Positions 34,552-43,347 are shown, counted from the first letter of the stretch. The stretch is 64,000 nucleotides of DNA from Myxococcales bacterium (GCA_019634415.1 JAHQVJ010000140.1:1-64000), one strand, 5' to 3'. Program-made: numbers and translations. The notes: a model not told the origin generated them from the sequence alone.

Positions 34552-34902
34552 ATGGATGGATCCTGGGTGCTGATGGCCTTGGCTTCGATGGCGACGAACT
34601 TGCCCGTGGTGCTCGTGTGGGTGGGTGGGATCATCGTGGCCGGGCTCAACCTGCAGACGCGCCGGCGGGGGGCGATCCTGGCGCTGTGTGGCCTGATCGG
34701 CTCGCTGGTGCTCTGGCTGGTGATGGCTCCACTGAGCTCGCTGTTGCCGCCGCTGCTCATCGAGATGGACCTCATCGAGCAGCTGGGGTTGATCCTCGGC
34801 ACCATCTCGTTCCTGAGCAGCGCCTTGTCGGCCGTGATGTGGGGCCTGCTGATCGCTGCAGTCTTCGTGAAGGAGCCGACCGACGACGACGAGATCGCCT
34901 AG
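34552..34902 (+). CDS. Small integral membrane protein, unknown
   Basis: 116 residues with three hydrophobic segments (VVLVWVGGIIVAGLNL; GAILALCGLIGSLVLWLVMA; LILGTISFLSSALSAVMWGL) and an acidic tail EPTDDDEIA. No family is recognised. It starts 26 nt after kinase 3 and may share its transcript. It sits between the duplicated kinases 3 and 4 together with the AgmX-type lipoprotein. Confidence 0.65.
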   Translation: MDGSWVLMALASMATNLPVVLVWVGGIIVAGLNLQTRRRGAILALCGLIGSLVLWLVMAPLSSLLPPLLIEMDLIEQLGLILGTISFLSSALSAVMWGLLIAAVFVKEPTDDDEIA

Positions 34903-34957
34903 CCAGCAAGGGCGCAGACGGTGTGGTATCCCCGTGCCGACATCGTCTGGAGACCCC

Positions 34958-35380
34958 ATGCACCGCCGCCTCCTGCTGGCCGCTCTCCTCCTCGGCGCAT
35001 GTGCGAAAGATGCCGAGGTGGTTGCAGCGACGCCGCCCCCGCCCCCTCCCCAACCCGTCAGCGAGCCTGCGCCCGCCAGCGTTCAGCCTCTCGAAGGGGA
35101 GGCTCGTGACGAGGCGATCAAGGGAGTCGTCCGTCGCTACTCTGGCCAGATGGCCGTGTGCTACGAGCGGCGGCTGAAGGTCGACGCCGCGGTGGCGGGC
35201 CGCGTCGAGCTCGGGTGGATGGTGGACCGGGGCAAGGTGGTGGGCTCGCCGCACATCGTGAGCAATGGGTCTGGCGACGACGCCCTTGCGGCCTGTCTCG
35301 TCAAGAACATCCAGCGCTGGTCGTTCCCCATGGACATCGTGGGGGAGATCGTCTGGCCCTTCTCCTTCCGCCGCCAGTGA
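34958..35380 (+). CDS. Lipoprotein with AgmX/PglI C-terminal domain
   Basis: 140 residues. Lipobox LLGAC lies near residue 14, followed by a Pro-rich linker (PPPPPPQPV). The C-terminal ~95 residues match the AgmX/PglI C-terminal domain, a TonB-C-like fold common in Myxococcota envelope proteins: VRRYSGQMAVCYERRLK, GRVELGWMVDRGKVVGSPHI, then CLVKNIQRWSFPM. The two cysteines are the usual pair. It may bind periplasmic partners; AgmX itself was found in gliding motility screens, but the domain is general. ATG 34958 is chosen for its GGAGA site and signal peptide. Confidence 0.8.
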   Translation: MHRRLLLAALLLGACAKDAEVVAATPPPPPPQPVSEPAPASVQPLEGEARDEAIKGVVRRYSGQMAVCYERRLKVDAAVAGRVELGWMVDRGKVVGSPHIVSNGSGDDALAACLVKNIQRWSFPMDIVGEIVWPFSFRRQ

Positions 35381-35415
35381 GGGTGTCGCGCGGACGACGC
35401 GCACGGACCGAATTC

Positions 35416-35482
35416 CGAGCGATGTTCCGATTTTGGCAAGCACTGGCGCGCCACGATCCCGCCAAACATGGAATATCGCTCG
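35416..35482. repeat. Long imperfect inverted repeat upstream of kinase 4
   Basis: A 22-nt left arm (35416-35437, CGAGCGATGTTCC...TTTTGGC) pairs imperfectly with the right arm (35461-35482, GCCAAACATGGAA...CGCTCG), with about four mismatches. The 23-nt loop holds the perfect palindrome TGGCGCGCCA. It lies ~140 nt before the kinase 4 start and could be an operator, a transcript hairpin or a small mobile repeat. The rest of the 243-base gap has no gene. Confidence 0.5.
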
Positions 35483-35623
35483 TTGTCCGCTAGGAAGGGT
35501 GATTCGGGCCTGGCTTGCATCTCGCGCGATTTGCCTGTAGTTGCATAGAAGCCAAGGTCTGGCGCCCCTTTCGTGCGAGGCATCGTAGGGGAGGGGGGGC
35601 GGGTCGATACGGCGAGGAGCTAC

Positions 35624-37576
35624 ATGGAGCACCCAAGATCCGAATGGCTTGGTCGATACAAGATTATCGACGAGATCGGGGTTGGGGGGATGGCCATCGC
35701 CCTGCGTTGCATGCTGGAGGGGATCGGCGGCTTTCGGCGCGAGGTGGTGATCAAGGTCATTCGCCCCGAGCACGTGACCAACCAGTCCTTCGTGCACATG
35801 TTCCTGGACGAGGCGCGGCTGGCCGCCTCCATCTCTCACTCGAACGTCGCCCAGGTGTTCGAGGTCGACCAGCTCGGCAACCTCCCCTACATCGTCATGG
35901 AGTACGTGCACGGGCCTCACCTCGGGCAGCTGCTGCGGGCGGTGGAGGCACGTCACGAGGGCGGCGCGACCTCGCACTTCGGCCACGTGGCCTGGATCCT
36001 CGCAGGTGTCTGTCGCGGCCTGCAGGTGGCCCACGAGGCGGGCATGGTCCATCGCGACGTCACCCCGCAGAACATCCTGGTCTCGACGGACGGCCAGTCG
36101 AAGCTGATCGACTTCGGGATCGCCAAGGCGCGTGGACGACTGGAGCAGACGGAGGAGGGGAAGCTCAAGGGCAAGACGGCCTTCATCGCTCCCGAGATGC
36201 TCAAGGGCGAGCCCGTGACCCCTGCGGCCGACATCTACGCGATGGGGGTGTGTCTGTATCGGACGCTGACGGGGGTGTATCCGTACACGGCGGACGACCC
36301 TCGTGCGACGCTGGCACGCATCCTGAGCGGCGACGCCGTTCCTCCCTCGCAGGTCCAACCCGAGGTGCCTGCGGCCCTGGAGCGGATCGTGATGCGATGC
36401 CTCTCCCGTGATCCCTCCGATCGCTACGCCTCGGCCACCCAGCTGGCGGAGGCCCTCGACGGGTTCTGTCGTGAGGGCTTCTGGGCATCGAATGCCGAAG
36501 GAGTCAAGGACTGGGTGGATCGCGTGTTTCCCCTGGGCGAGGGGCAGTGGCGGGGGGGTGGGCACACGCCAGCCAGAGGGCTGGACGCGCTGGCGGCGAC
36601 CTTGTCGTCGCAGCTCGACGAGGAGACGGCCGAGATCGTGCGTCAGCGCGCTCCGGAGCCGCGCTTCCTGGGCGGGGCCTCCGGAATGGGCATGGTGCTC
36701 GTGGTCTCGGCCATCGCGATCGTGCTCCTGGCAGTGCTCGTGGCGGGTCAGGCGGAGCGGCGGTCGCCCACGGTCGAGCAGGACTCCCCTCAGGCACTGG
36801 CCTACCTGTTCGAGGCGGAGCGCCAGCTGTCGAGTGGAGATCCGCAGACGGCAGGAGCGCTGCTGGAGCGGGCCAGGGTGCTGCCGCTGACCTCTCCGGA
36901 TCTCGTTGCTCGACGAGACGCCCTGAACGCTCGCGTGCATCGGGCGCTGCAAGAGGTCCTGACCGCGGATCCGCTGGCGGGTCGTCCTGTCCTTCGCGCG
37001 GCTCCGCCCGCGCCCCGCGCGACTCCCTCGCGCCGCGATTCCCCTCCGCCCTCGGCGTCGCCTGCAGCCTCTCCGGAATCCCGCCTGCCGGTGGTCACCC
37101 CGACGCCCCCCGAGGAAGCGTCCCGCGAGGAGGAGGAGCCGAAGATCGCTGTGGAGTCGGAGGAGTCCGCGGTCGACGTCGAGCCGGAGGAGGAGGGGGT
37201 GGTCGTCGGTCCTCCTGCCATACACGACCGTTCGGTGCCCTGGATGGAGGTGGAAGGCCTCGATCCGGCGGCCGGTGAGGGGCTGCCCGTGGAGGTCAAC
37301 ACCCTGGAGCCCGAAGAGGTGCTCGAGGCCCTTCGTGCGGTAGAGCAGCGTGCCGTCCGCGCGGGTGTGCCCGAGCAGATCGTGCGAGGGGTCACCAAGG
37401 AGGTGGAGGCACACGTGCTCCAGGGGCACGTCGAGGGCCAGGAGCTGGTGGTGTACCCCAAGCGGACCTTCGACGTGATCCTCGAAGCCACTCGGACCGG
37501 CGACTCCCCGGAGCGACAGGCGGAGCGGCTCCTGCAGGTGCAGGTGGACGCGGAGGGCGACGCCGACGTGCGCTAG
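35624..37576 (+). CDS. Ser/Thr protein kinase 4, membrane anchored, divergent tail
   Basis: 650 residues. A close paralogue of kinase 3: Gly loop GVGGMAIALRC, Lys in REVVIKVI, HRDVTPQNILV, DFGIAKARG and FIAPEML. A transmembrane helix lies at ~350-370 (GMVLVVSAIAIVLLAVLVAG). The similarity continues through SPQALAYLFEAERQLSSGDP and ends at about LTADPLAG. From there it lacks the C-x6-C domain; instead it has a Pro/Glu-rich linker and a different, acidic C-terminal region (LEPEEVLEALRAVEQRAVRA, then RTFDVILEATRTGDSPERQA). GAGGAG precedes the ATG, as in kinase 3. Confidence 0.9.
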   Translation: MEHPRSEWLGRYKIIDEIGVGGMAIALRCMLEGIGGFRREVVIKVIRPEHVTNQSFVHMFLDEARLAASISHSNVAQVFEVDQLGNLPYIVMEYVHGPHLGQLLRAVEARHEGGATSHFGHVAWILAGVCRGLQVAHEAGMVHRDVTPQNILVSTDGQSKLIDFGIAKARGRLEQTEEGKLKGKTAFIAPEMLKGEPVTPAADIYAMGVCLYRTLTGVYPYTADDPRATLARILSGDAVPPSQVQPEVPAALERIVMRCLSRDPSDRYASATQLAEALDGFCREGFWASNAEGVKDWVDRVFPLGEGQWRGGGHTPARGLDALAATLSSQLDEETAEIVRQRAPEPRFLGGASGMGMVLVVSAIAIVLLAVLVAGQAERRSPTVEQDSPQALAYLFEAERQLSSGDPQTAGALLERARVLPLTSPDLVARRDALNARVHRALQEVLTADPLAGRPVLRAAPPAPRATPSRRDSPPPSASPAASPESRLPVVTPTPPEEASREEEEPKIAVESEESAVDVEPEEEGVVVGPPAIHDRSVPWMEVEGLDPAAGEGLPVEVNTLEPEEVLEALRAVEQRAVRAGVPEQIVRGVTKEVEAHVLQGHVEGQELVVYPKRTFDVILEATRTGDSPERQAERLLQVQVDAEGDADVR

Positions 37577-37592
37577 CGGGTAGGCTGCGGAC

Positions 37593-38048
37593 ATGATCTG
37601 GCTTTCTTTGCTGGGGTGTCCCCAGGAGCTGAATTGCGACGCGCTCGGTCCACCCTCCTTGGAGCTGGGCCAAGGTGCCGTGCAGTTCGCGGCCCTGAGT
37701 CCGGGTGACCCGATGGAGCCCGAGTGGGGCCCGCAAGGAGGGCGCCACGTGTGGGGGGCCCTCCGCACGGAGGGAGTCTTCCCGGGAGCGTTCAACCTGC
37801 TAGCGGAGGACGAGGTGCCCACCATCCTCGCCGAGCTGCTGAGCGACGACGGGCAGCTCACCTTCGACACCTACGAGGGGCCGCTCATGGGAGGACCGGT
37901 GTACGAACTTGCCGGGCTGCAGCTCGTGCTCCCGTTCGACATGCCCACCGACGTCGCCTACGCCGTGCGAGTCGAGGACGCGTGCGGGTCGGTGCTCGAG
38001 GAGCAGATGGACGTGGTGATCCCATCGAAGAAGGCGACCCTACAATGA
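37593..38048 (+). CDS. Small lipoprotein, unknown
   Basis: 151 residues with a very short signal peptide ending in the lipobox SLLGC near residue 9. The mature part is predicted beta-rich (ELAGLQLVLPFDMPTDVAYA, then RVEDACGSVLEEQMDV). No family is recognised. It follows kinase 4 by 16 nt and overlaps the next gene by ATGA, so it is probably part of the kinase 4 operon. Confidence 0.65.
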   Translation: MIWLSLLGCPQELNCDALGPPSLELGQGAVQFAALSPGDPMEPEWGPQGGRHVWGALRTEGVFPGAFNLLAEDEVPTILAELLSDDGQLTFDTYEGPLMGGPVYELAGLQLVLPFDMPTDVAYAVRVEDACGSVLEEQMDVVIPSKKATLQ

Positions 38049-38737
38049 GCTGGTTGTGGTGGGCTTCGTTGGCCTGGGGCCTGGACGGCCGGGATGGGGT
38101 CTTGCTGCCCGGGGCCTCGGCGTTGGCTGCAGGAGACGGCCACGTGGGGTTGATGGGCGGCGCCGTGTTCCAGCCCGGGGTCTTCGGCGCGGCAGACAAT
38201 GGCCAAGCCGCCGGTGTCAGCCTGGGCCTGGGGATCACCGACCGTGTCGCCGTGTTCGGTCGTGTGGCGGGCACCCGCTGGGTCGAGGGCGTGGTTCCCG
38301 GAGAGCCGACGGCACCGCCGCAGCTGGGCGCCTTCAGCCTCGTGGCCGTGCGCGTGAACCTGGTGCAGCGCGATACCATCGACCTGGGCTTGCTGGTGTC
38401 GCAGACGGCCTTCTGGGAGCGGCCGATCCGGGGCAACGTGGGCCTGGGGTTCGCGCTGAACGCCGGGAACGAGCGGGTGCGCTTCGATCTGTCCGTGCCC
38501 GGGGCCCTCGCCGCCCGCGCCTCGTCGGTGGATGGCGAGTACGGGCTCCGGTCGGCGTGGCTGGCCAACGGCCTCGAGATCGGGGTGACCTGGTACGTGG
38601 GAGAGCACCATCGCCTACGAGCAGGCTTGCCGGTGTTCACCTGGGGGATCTACGGCGACCACTGGTACCTGGACCTGTCGGCCAGCGTGCTGTTGGTGAT
38701 CAACGGGGCAGCGGCCCAGGTGGGCGTGCGCTTCTGA
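38045..38737 (+). CDS. Outer-membrane beta-barrel-like protein
   Basis: 230 residues. A weak signal peptide (SWLWWASLAWGLDG) precedes alternating aromatic/hydrophobic strands typical of small barrels (VSLGLGITDRVAVFGRVAG; LGAFSLVAVRVNLVQRDTID), and the protein ends in GAAAQVGVRF with a C-terminal Phe, the usual outer-membrane insertion signal. Unknown function. Its ATG overlaps the stop of the lipoprotein upstream, so the two products may act together at the envelope. Confidence 0.7.
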   Translation: MSWLWWASLAWGLDGRDGVLLPGASALAAGDGHVGLMGGAVFQPGVFGAADNGQAAGVSLGLGITDRVAVFGRVAGTRWVEGVVPGEPTAPPQLGAFSLVAVRVNLVQRDTIDLGLLVSQTAFWERPIRGNVGLGFALNAGNERVRFDLSVPGALAARASSVDGEYGLRSAWLANGLEIGVTWYVGEHHRLRAGLPVFTWGIYGDHWYLDLSASVLLVINGAAAQVGVRF

Positions 38738-38743
38738 GCTGAC

Positions 38744-39850
38744 CTAGCGCGCAGCGTCGAGGTTGGTGGGGGCGGGCTCCTCGCACTCGGGGGTGTTGCC
38801 GCGGCGCTCCACCTTCTCCTTGATGGTCGTGCTCTTGGACAGTCCATCCACCGTGAAGTCCATCCGCCAGCGGTGGGTGGTGCCGGGGTTGAAGGGCAGG
38901 CGCCAGCCCACCGTCTGCACCGTCTCGAAGGACCGCTGTGCGCGCTCGAACAGCACACCCACGTTGTTGGCCTCGAACAGGCTCCCCGAGCCGGCGGTGG
39001 CGATCTCCTCGAGCTCCTGCCGGTCCACGTCGTCGCCCAGGGCCAGCACGGCCACCTGCAGCCAGTCGCTACGACGACGCAGCAAGCGCAGCACGTCGCT
39101 GGAGGTGGTGGCGGCCGTGGCGTGGGTGGTGTAGCCCGCGCCGGTCTTGGTCACGCCCATCGGCTGGGACGGATCGGGGCTCGGCAGTCCGCTGATGTTG
39201 TCGCGACCGTCGGTGAAGATGACCACCAGGTGGTTGTCTCGGTCGTCACCAGCGAGACCGTCCTCCGTGCGCAGCCGGTCGGCCTCCAGCACCGCGAACT
39301 CCAGTGCCGCGTACATCCGGGTGAAGCCGTCGTCGTCGTCGTTGGGGCCGGGGATGTGCTCGATGTCCTCGAGGAGCCAGTCGTCGTCTGCCTCGCTCAC
39401 CCACTGGTTGAACCAGAACAGGCTCCACGTGAACTCGCCCGGGCGCGTCTCCCACTCGGTCTGCCCTTGGCCGAGCAGGTCCATGGCCGCCATCTTCATG
39501 TTCGGGAACAAGGCACTCTCGGCGATGGACTTCGAGGCGTCCAGCACCAGGGTGACGTGGATGTCGCTGGAGAGGTTCGTCTCGTCGAGGGACTGACCTC
39601 CCTCCCACTTCCCGCTGCCCGGGCTCGAGCCGTCGATGGTCTGCTCGATCGTGGTGTCTTCCGCGGAGATCGTGTTGCCGTCGACGTCGCGGAGCACGAA
39701 GGAGGCGAAACCCTCGGTGGCGTCGCCGTCGGTGCACAGCTCCACCACGCGGGTCTCCACACCTGGCCGGTTCTCGGTGGCGGTGCTCGGGTCGAGCTGG
39801 CCGATGCAGGCGGTGAGGAGAAGGGGGGCAACCAGGGTGGGGCGAATCAT
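38744..39850 (-). CDS. vWA-domain lipoprotein
   Basis: 368 residues. Lipobox LLLTAC lies near residue 15. A von Willebrand A domain spans ~95-310, with an intact MIDAS motif (VTLVLDASKSIAESA: D-x-S-x-S), a conserved Thr/Asp later (VVIFTDGRDNISGL) and a metal-binding fold. The C-terminal domain (WRLPFNPGTTHRWRMDFTVD) looks beta-rich. vWA lipoproteins usually bind protein partners on the surface through metal. GGGAGAG precedes ATG 39850; the longer frame upstream has no signal peptide. It diverges from the rhomboid-like gene. Confidence 0.85.
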   Translation of the reverse strand: MIRPTLVAPLLLTACIGQLDPSTATENRPGVETRVVELCTDGDATEGFASFVLRDVDGNTISAEDTTIEQTIDGSSPGSGKWEGGQSLDETNLSSDIHVTLVLDASKSIAESALFPNMKMAAMDLLGQGQTEWETRPGEFTWSLFWFNQWVSEADDDWLLEDIEHIPGPNDDDDGFTRMYAALEFAVLEADRLRTEDGLAGDDRDNHLVVIFTDGRDNISGLPSPDPSQPMGVTKTGAGYTTHATAATTSSDVLRLLRRRSDWLQVAVLALGDDVDRQELEEIATAGSGSLFEANNVGVLFERAQRSFETVQTVGWRLPFNPGTTHRWRMDFTVDGLSKSTTIKEKVERRGNTPECEEPAPTNLDAAR

Positions 39851-39980
39851 TTGCTCTCCCTTGTGGAACGACGGTGGGGCAATGGGGCAGGAAGGGACGA
39901 CAGTCGTAGCCTGTGGCTCTGAGGACTGCCGCCCGGGGGGATGGGTGAGGTACAACGCGTGAGGCTGCCCTGAGGATTCC

Positions 39981-41453
39981 ATGTCAGACCCACCTTCCGC
40001 GACCCCAGCGGCCGTAACTTCTCCGCTGACCCTCTTGCCGGGAGCGGGGATCCTGGCCGCTACGTTGGGGATCGTCTTTGCTGTGCAGTGGGCGCTGGAT
40101 GCGACCTCCGCGCCAGGGATCGTGCGGATGGGTGCGCGGATCCCCGGCGCGCTGGAGGGGCGGACCCTGCTTTCGTCCACGTGGCTGCACCCCAGCGCGT
40201 GGCAGGTGCTGGCCAACGCGGGCTTTGCGTTGGTGGTGGGCAGCCTGGTGGAGCGTCACGTGGGTCCGTGGCGGACCTGGTTGATCTTCGTGGTGGGTGC
40301 ACTGACGGGCAACGTGTTGGCGGCCCAGGCCCAGCCGGATGCCCTCGGGGTGGGGGCCGCGGGCGGCAACTGGGGCTTGATGATCGCCGAGCTGTTGCTC
40401 GTGCTGATTCCGGCGCTGCGAGGCCCCGTGCAGCGGGTGCCTTGGGCGCCCGCGATCGTGGGTCTGATCGCACTGAACGTGGTGTTGTCGTTCGTTCCTG
40501 GCTTCGGCAGCTGGGTGCACCTGGTCGGCGGGGTGGGGGGCGGCCTGGCGTTGCTGGTCACCCACCTCGGGGCCGGTGTGTGGAGCGTCGTGGGGGCAGT
40601 CGCCGTGGCTGCCCATGCCTTGGCCTTGGCCTGGGCATTGGTGGACGGACGCCCCTGGGCGGTGGGCTCGGAGCTGTCGGGCCCCACGGTGGCGCGAACC
40701 TTCTTCGACGGCATGATCGAGGTGGAGCTGCCGGAGTCGCTGCCCGGGGGAGAGGGCGAGGTCGTCACCTATGCGGGCGATCTGTGGCGCGACGGGGTGA
40801 GCGCGGACTTCGTGATCGCCCACGGAGAGGGCGCCGATCTGTCCACGCTGGAGCAAGCTCGCGAGGCCTATGGCGCCGACGAGGGAGTGCCCATCGACTG
40901 TGGGGAGCGCTGCACCGGACGACAGGCTGCCTTCGAGGGGGGCGCGATGCTCGGCGCTGCACGGGCCTATGGCACCGTGTGGTTGGTGACGGTGGTGGTC
41001 CTCGCCGATGGGGCTCCGCCCGCCTCGCGCGACTGGGCACGCGAGGTGTTGACGGCCGCTCGCCTCACTGAGCAAGGGGTGCGGTCCGTGGACGAAGCGG
41101 CCTGGGACCTCGAGCAGAACGGCGATGCAGCGGGGGCCGTGTCGATCCGCGAGGCGCTGGTGGGAGATCACCCGGGCACGGCCTTCGTGCTCGACCAGCT
41201 GGCCTGGACGCTCGCGACGCATCCCGACGACGGACTGCGCGACGCCGGCCGTGCCACGGAGCTCGCACGGCGGGCCGTGTCGATCGAGCGGTCGGCCTCG
41301 CACCTGGACACCCTGGCCGTGGCTCTGGCCGAGGGTGGAGAGAGGGAGGAGGCCACGGCGCTGCTCGAGGAGGCCGTGGCCATGGCTCCCGATGATCCCG
41401 AGATCGCGAGGCACCTCGAGGCGGTCAGGAGCGAGCTCTCTCTGCGCGAGTGA
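39981..41453 (+). CDS. Rhomboid-like protein without catalytic Ser, with TPR-like C-terminus
   Basis: 490 residues. The first ~210 residues are six membrane helices of the rhomboid fold: helix 2 has LHPSAWQVLANAGFA (H70, N79), helix 4 has GVGAAGGNWGLMIAE where active rhomboids have GxSG, and helix 6 has WVHLVGGVGGG with the catalytic His (H180). The nucleophile Ser is Ala (GAAG, 125-128, codon GCG), so this is probably a pseudoprotease of the iRhom/derlin-like kind. The C-terminal ~280 residues include an unknown alpha/beta stretch and TPR-like repeats (EEAAWDLEQNGDAAGAVSI, AVALAEGGEREEATALLEEA). It may bind membrane clients. The N-terminal ATG is the first in frame. Confidence 0.75.
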   Translation: MSDPPSATPAAVTSPLTLLPGAGILAATLGIVFAVQWALDATSAPGIVRMGARIPGALEGRTLLSSTWLHPSAWQVLANAGFALVVGSLVERHVGPWRTWLIFVVGALTGNVLAAQAQPDALGVGAAGGNWGLMIAELLLVLIPALRGPVQRVPWAPAIVGLIALNVVLSFVPGFGSWVHLVGGVGGGLALLVTHLGAGVWSVVGAVAVAAHALALAWALVDGRPWAVGSELSGPTVARTFFDGMIEVELPESLPGGEGEVVTYAGDLWRDGVSADFVIAHGEGADLSTLEQAREAYGADEGVPIDCGERCTGRQAAFEGGAMLGAARAYGTVWLVTVVVLADGAPPASRDWAREVLTAARLTEQGVRSVDEAAWDLEQNGDAAGAVSIREALVGDHPGTAFVLDQLAWTLATHPDDGLRDAGRATELARRAVSIERSASHLDTLAVALAEGGEREEATALLEEAVAMAPDDPEIARHLEAVRSELSLRE

Positions 41454-41459
41454 GGAACC

Positions 41460-42146
41460 TCAGGCCAGCGGGGGCAGCTTCGGATCCATCAGGGGGATGG
41501 TGAGCTGCTGCCCGACCTCGATCACGTCGGGGCTCGACAGGATCGACGTGTTCGCCTCGTAGATGGCCTTGTAGTGCTTCGCCTCGCCGTACCAGTGCTT
41601 GGAGATGGTACCCAGCGTCTCTCCCGAGCTCACCGTGTGGACCGGTGGCTTGACGGGGGGGATGCGGAGGACCTGGCCCGGGTAGATCTCGTCGGGGTGC
41701 TCCAGCATGGGCTGGTTGGCCTCGAAGATCACGTCGAACAGCCGGATCACGCCGTAGTAGGTGCCGGCGATCTCGGAGAGGCTGTCGCCCTTGACCACGG
41801 TGTGGTGCAGCGACGGCGGCTCGGGCACGACGACCTCGATGTTGTCGTCGACCTGGGCCACGCCCTCGGTGTTGCCGGCGACCAGCACGGCCTTCTCGGC
41901 GTCCACCTGGGACGAGGCGGTGCCGCTTAGGGCCACCGTCTCCCCGTCGAAGGTCACGGCCAGGCTCTGGACGTCGACGTAGGACAGGATGGCGGCACGG
42001 ATGTCCGCAGCCACGGCATCGTGGGCCGACGCAGCAGCGGCGGCCTCCTTGGCGGCGGCGATGGCCTCCTCGGCCTCAGCGGCCTTGCGGCCTCCGAACA
42101 GACCGATCTTGCGGCCGGCAGACTTCACGAACGAGAACAGACCCAT
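41460..42146 (-). CDS. BON and double LysM domain protein (YgaU/Kbp-like)
   Basis: 228 residues. A BON domain at ~45-108 (SLAVTFDGETVALSGTASSQ, VAQVDDNIEVV) is followed by two LysM domains (HHTVVKGDSLSEIAGTYYGV and HTVSSGETLGTISKHWYGEA). E. coli YgaU/Kbp, a potassium-binding stress protein, has BON plus one LysM in 149 residues; this one has two. An Ala/Lys-rich helix leads the protein. There is no signal peptide, as in YgaU. GGAGGACCCC precedes the ATG. The DUF2780 gene lies 36 nt upstream on the same strand, with a matching site. Confidence 0.8.
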   Translation of the reverse strand: MGLFSFVKSAGRKIGLFGGRKAAEAEEAIAAAKEAAAAASAHDAVAADIRAAILSYVDVQSLAVTFDGETVALSGTASSQVDAEKAVLVAGNTEGVAQVDDNIEVVVPEPPSLHHTVVKGDSLSEIAGTYYGVIRLFDVIFEANQPMLEHPDEIYPGQVLRIPPVKPPVHTVSSGETLGTISKHWYGEAKHYKAIYEANTSILSSPDVIEVGQQLTIPLMDPKLPPLA

Positions 42147-42182
42147 GGGGTCCTCCTGAATGGATGGTGAGGATGGTGTGCG

Positions 42183-42722
42183 TCAGCCCTTGAGGATGCG
42201 GGACATCAGATCGCCCAGGCCGAAGCCCTCCGGCGTCTGGGCGCCCTCGGCACCTTGGGTGCGGATCAGGCCCATGAGCATGGGAGCGCCCTTCACGATT
42301 CGCTCGGTCCACTCGTCGCCGAGGCGGTTCTCGAGGAACTCCAGCACCACGGGGGCCGCCATGGTGGCGTGCGAGGTGTCGAGGCCGAGCTTGTTCATCA
42401 CGGCCACCAGCGTGGCCGTCTCCTGGGCGTCTTCCCCGAGGACGGCACCCACGAGCTCGTTGCCGAGGCCCGAGCCCGCCATCTTGGCCAGCGAGCCGAG
42501 CAGCCCGCCTCCGCCACTGTCTCCGTCGTCGGCGCCACCCTCCGACAGCATCGACTGGGCGACCGACGCCCACTGATCGAGCTCGGGGACGGCTTGCTCG
42601 AGCTTGGCCGTCTCCTCGTCTGCCGACTCGTCCCGTGCGGCGCCGAGGACGGCTCCTGCCAGAGCTTGGGCCTGGCGCGGGTCGAGGCCTAGCTGGCCCG
42701 ACAGGCTTTCGATGATGTCCAA
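42183..42722 (-). CDS. DUF2780-like (VcgC/VcgE-type) protein
   Basis: 179 residues, helical, without a signal peptide. The N-terminus (LDIIESLSGQLGLDPRQAQA, LAGAVLGAA) and LEQAVPELDQWA match the DUF2780 pattern; GSGLGNELVGAVLGED follows. No biochemical role is known. The TTG at 42722 is selected: AGGAGG lies 4 nt upstream, and homologues start at the equivalent of LDIIESL. It is first in an operon with the BON/LysM gene; the upstream 214-base gap separates it from the divergent membrane protein. Confidence 0.7.
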   Translation of the reverse strand: MDIIESLSGQLGLDPRQAQALAGAVLGAARDESADEETAKLEQAVPELDQWASVAQSMLSEGGADDGDSGGGGLLGSLAKMAGSGLGNELVGAVLGEDAQETATLVAVMNKLGLDTSHATMAAPVVLEFLENRLGDEWTERIVKGAPMLMGLIRTQGAEGAQTPEGFGLGDLMSRILKG

Positions 42723-42936
42723 GGGTCCTCCTGTTCCGTGGTGACAGGGTTGGAGGCGGAATTCCTCCAAGGTCACCGGGGAGCTATTCCAACAACCGGT
42801 GCCTCACCACGCCGATGTCACTCGTTCGTTTCTGTGCCGCTGTGGAATTTCAACGTGACAACCTGCGAAATCGCCATGAAATGGGCGTGGGGGGCTCGGC
42901 GTAGGTACCTTGCGACCAACGACAGGAGCCGAGTCC

Positions 42937-43347
42937 ATGGAACAGGAAGTGACCCAAGACGGGAAGATGTGGGCCCTCGTCTCCTACGGGAGCTTTTTCC
43001 TGGGCCTCCCTCTGGGCGTGATTCCCATGCTGCAGCGCGACGATCCCTACGCGCTGCACCACGGGAAGATCGCCACCTCCGTGTGGCTGGTCACCATGCT
43101 GGTGATGGTGGGGTCCTTCGTGATCACCTTTCCCCTCGCGTTCTGCACGATGGGGCTGTCCACCATCGTGACGGTGCCCCTGACCATGCTCTTCTTGTTG
43201 TGGCCGTTGGTGGTGACCGTCCACGGTATCGTGCTGACGCTCAACGGTGACTGGAGCGAGCCCATCGGTGCCATGGGCCTCGGAGACCGCTTCTTCAGCT
43301 CCATCGACGTCAAGGACAGCCTGCCGGAGGACAGCTCCTCCGGGTGA
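42937..43347 (+). CDS. Small integral membrane protein (DUF4870-like)
   Basis: 136 residues with about three hydrophobic segments (LVSYGSFFLGLPLGVIPML; ATSVWLVTMLVMVGSFVITF; MGLSTIVTVPLTMLFLLWPL). The motif RDDPYALHHGKIAT resembles the exposed His/Lys loop of DUF4870 proteins; the family call is tentative. GACAGGAG precedes the ATG by 9 nt. The next gene starts 15 nt after the stop. Confidence 0.6.
   Translation: MEQEVTQDGKMWALVSYGSFFLGLPLGVIPMLQRDDPYALHHGKIATSVWLVTMLVMVGSFVITFPLAFCTMGLSTIVTVPLTMLFLLWPLVVTVHGIVLTLNGDWSEPIGAMGLGDRFFSSIDVKDSLPEDSSSG

Noticed and set aside
34772..37870. 1032-residue reverse frame opposite kinase 4 and neighbours
   Set aside because: It spans several forward genes in antisense, is compositionally biased and has no supported start.
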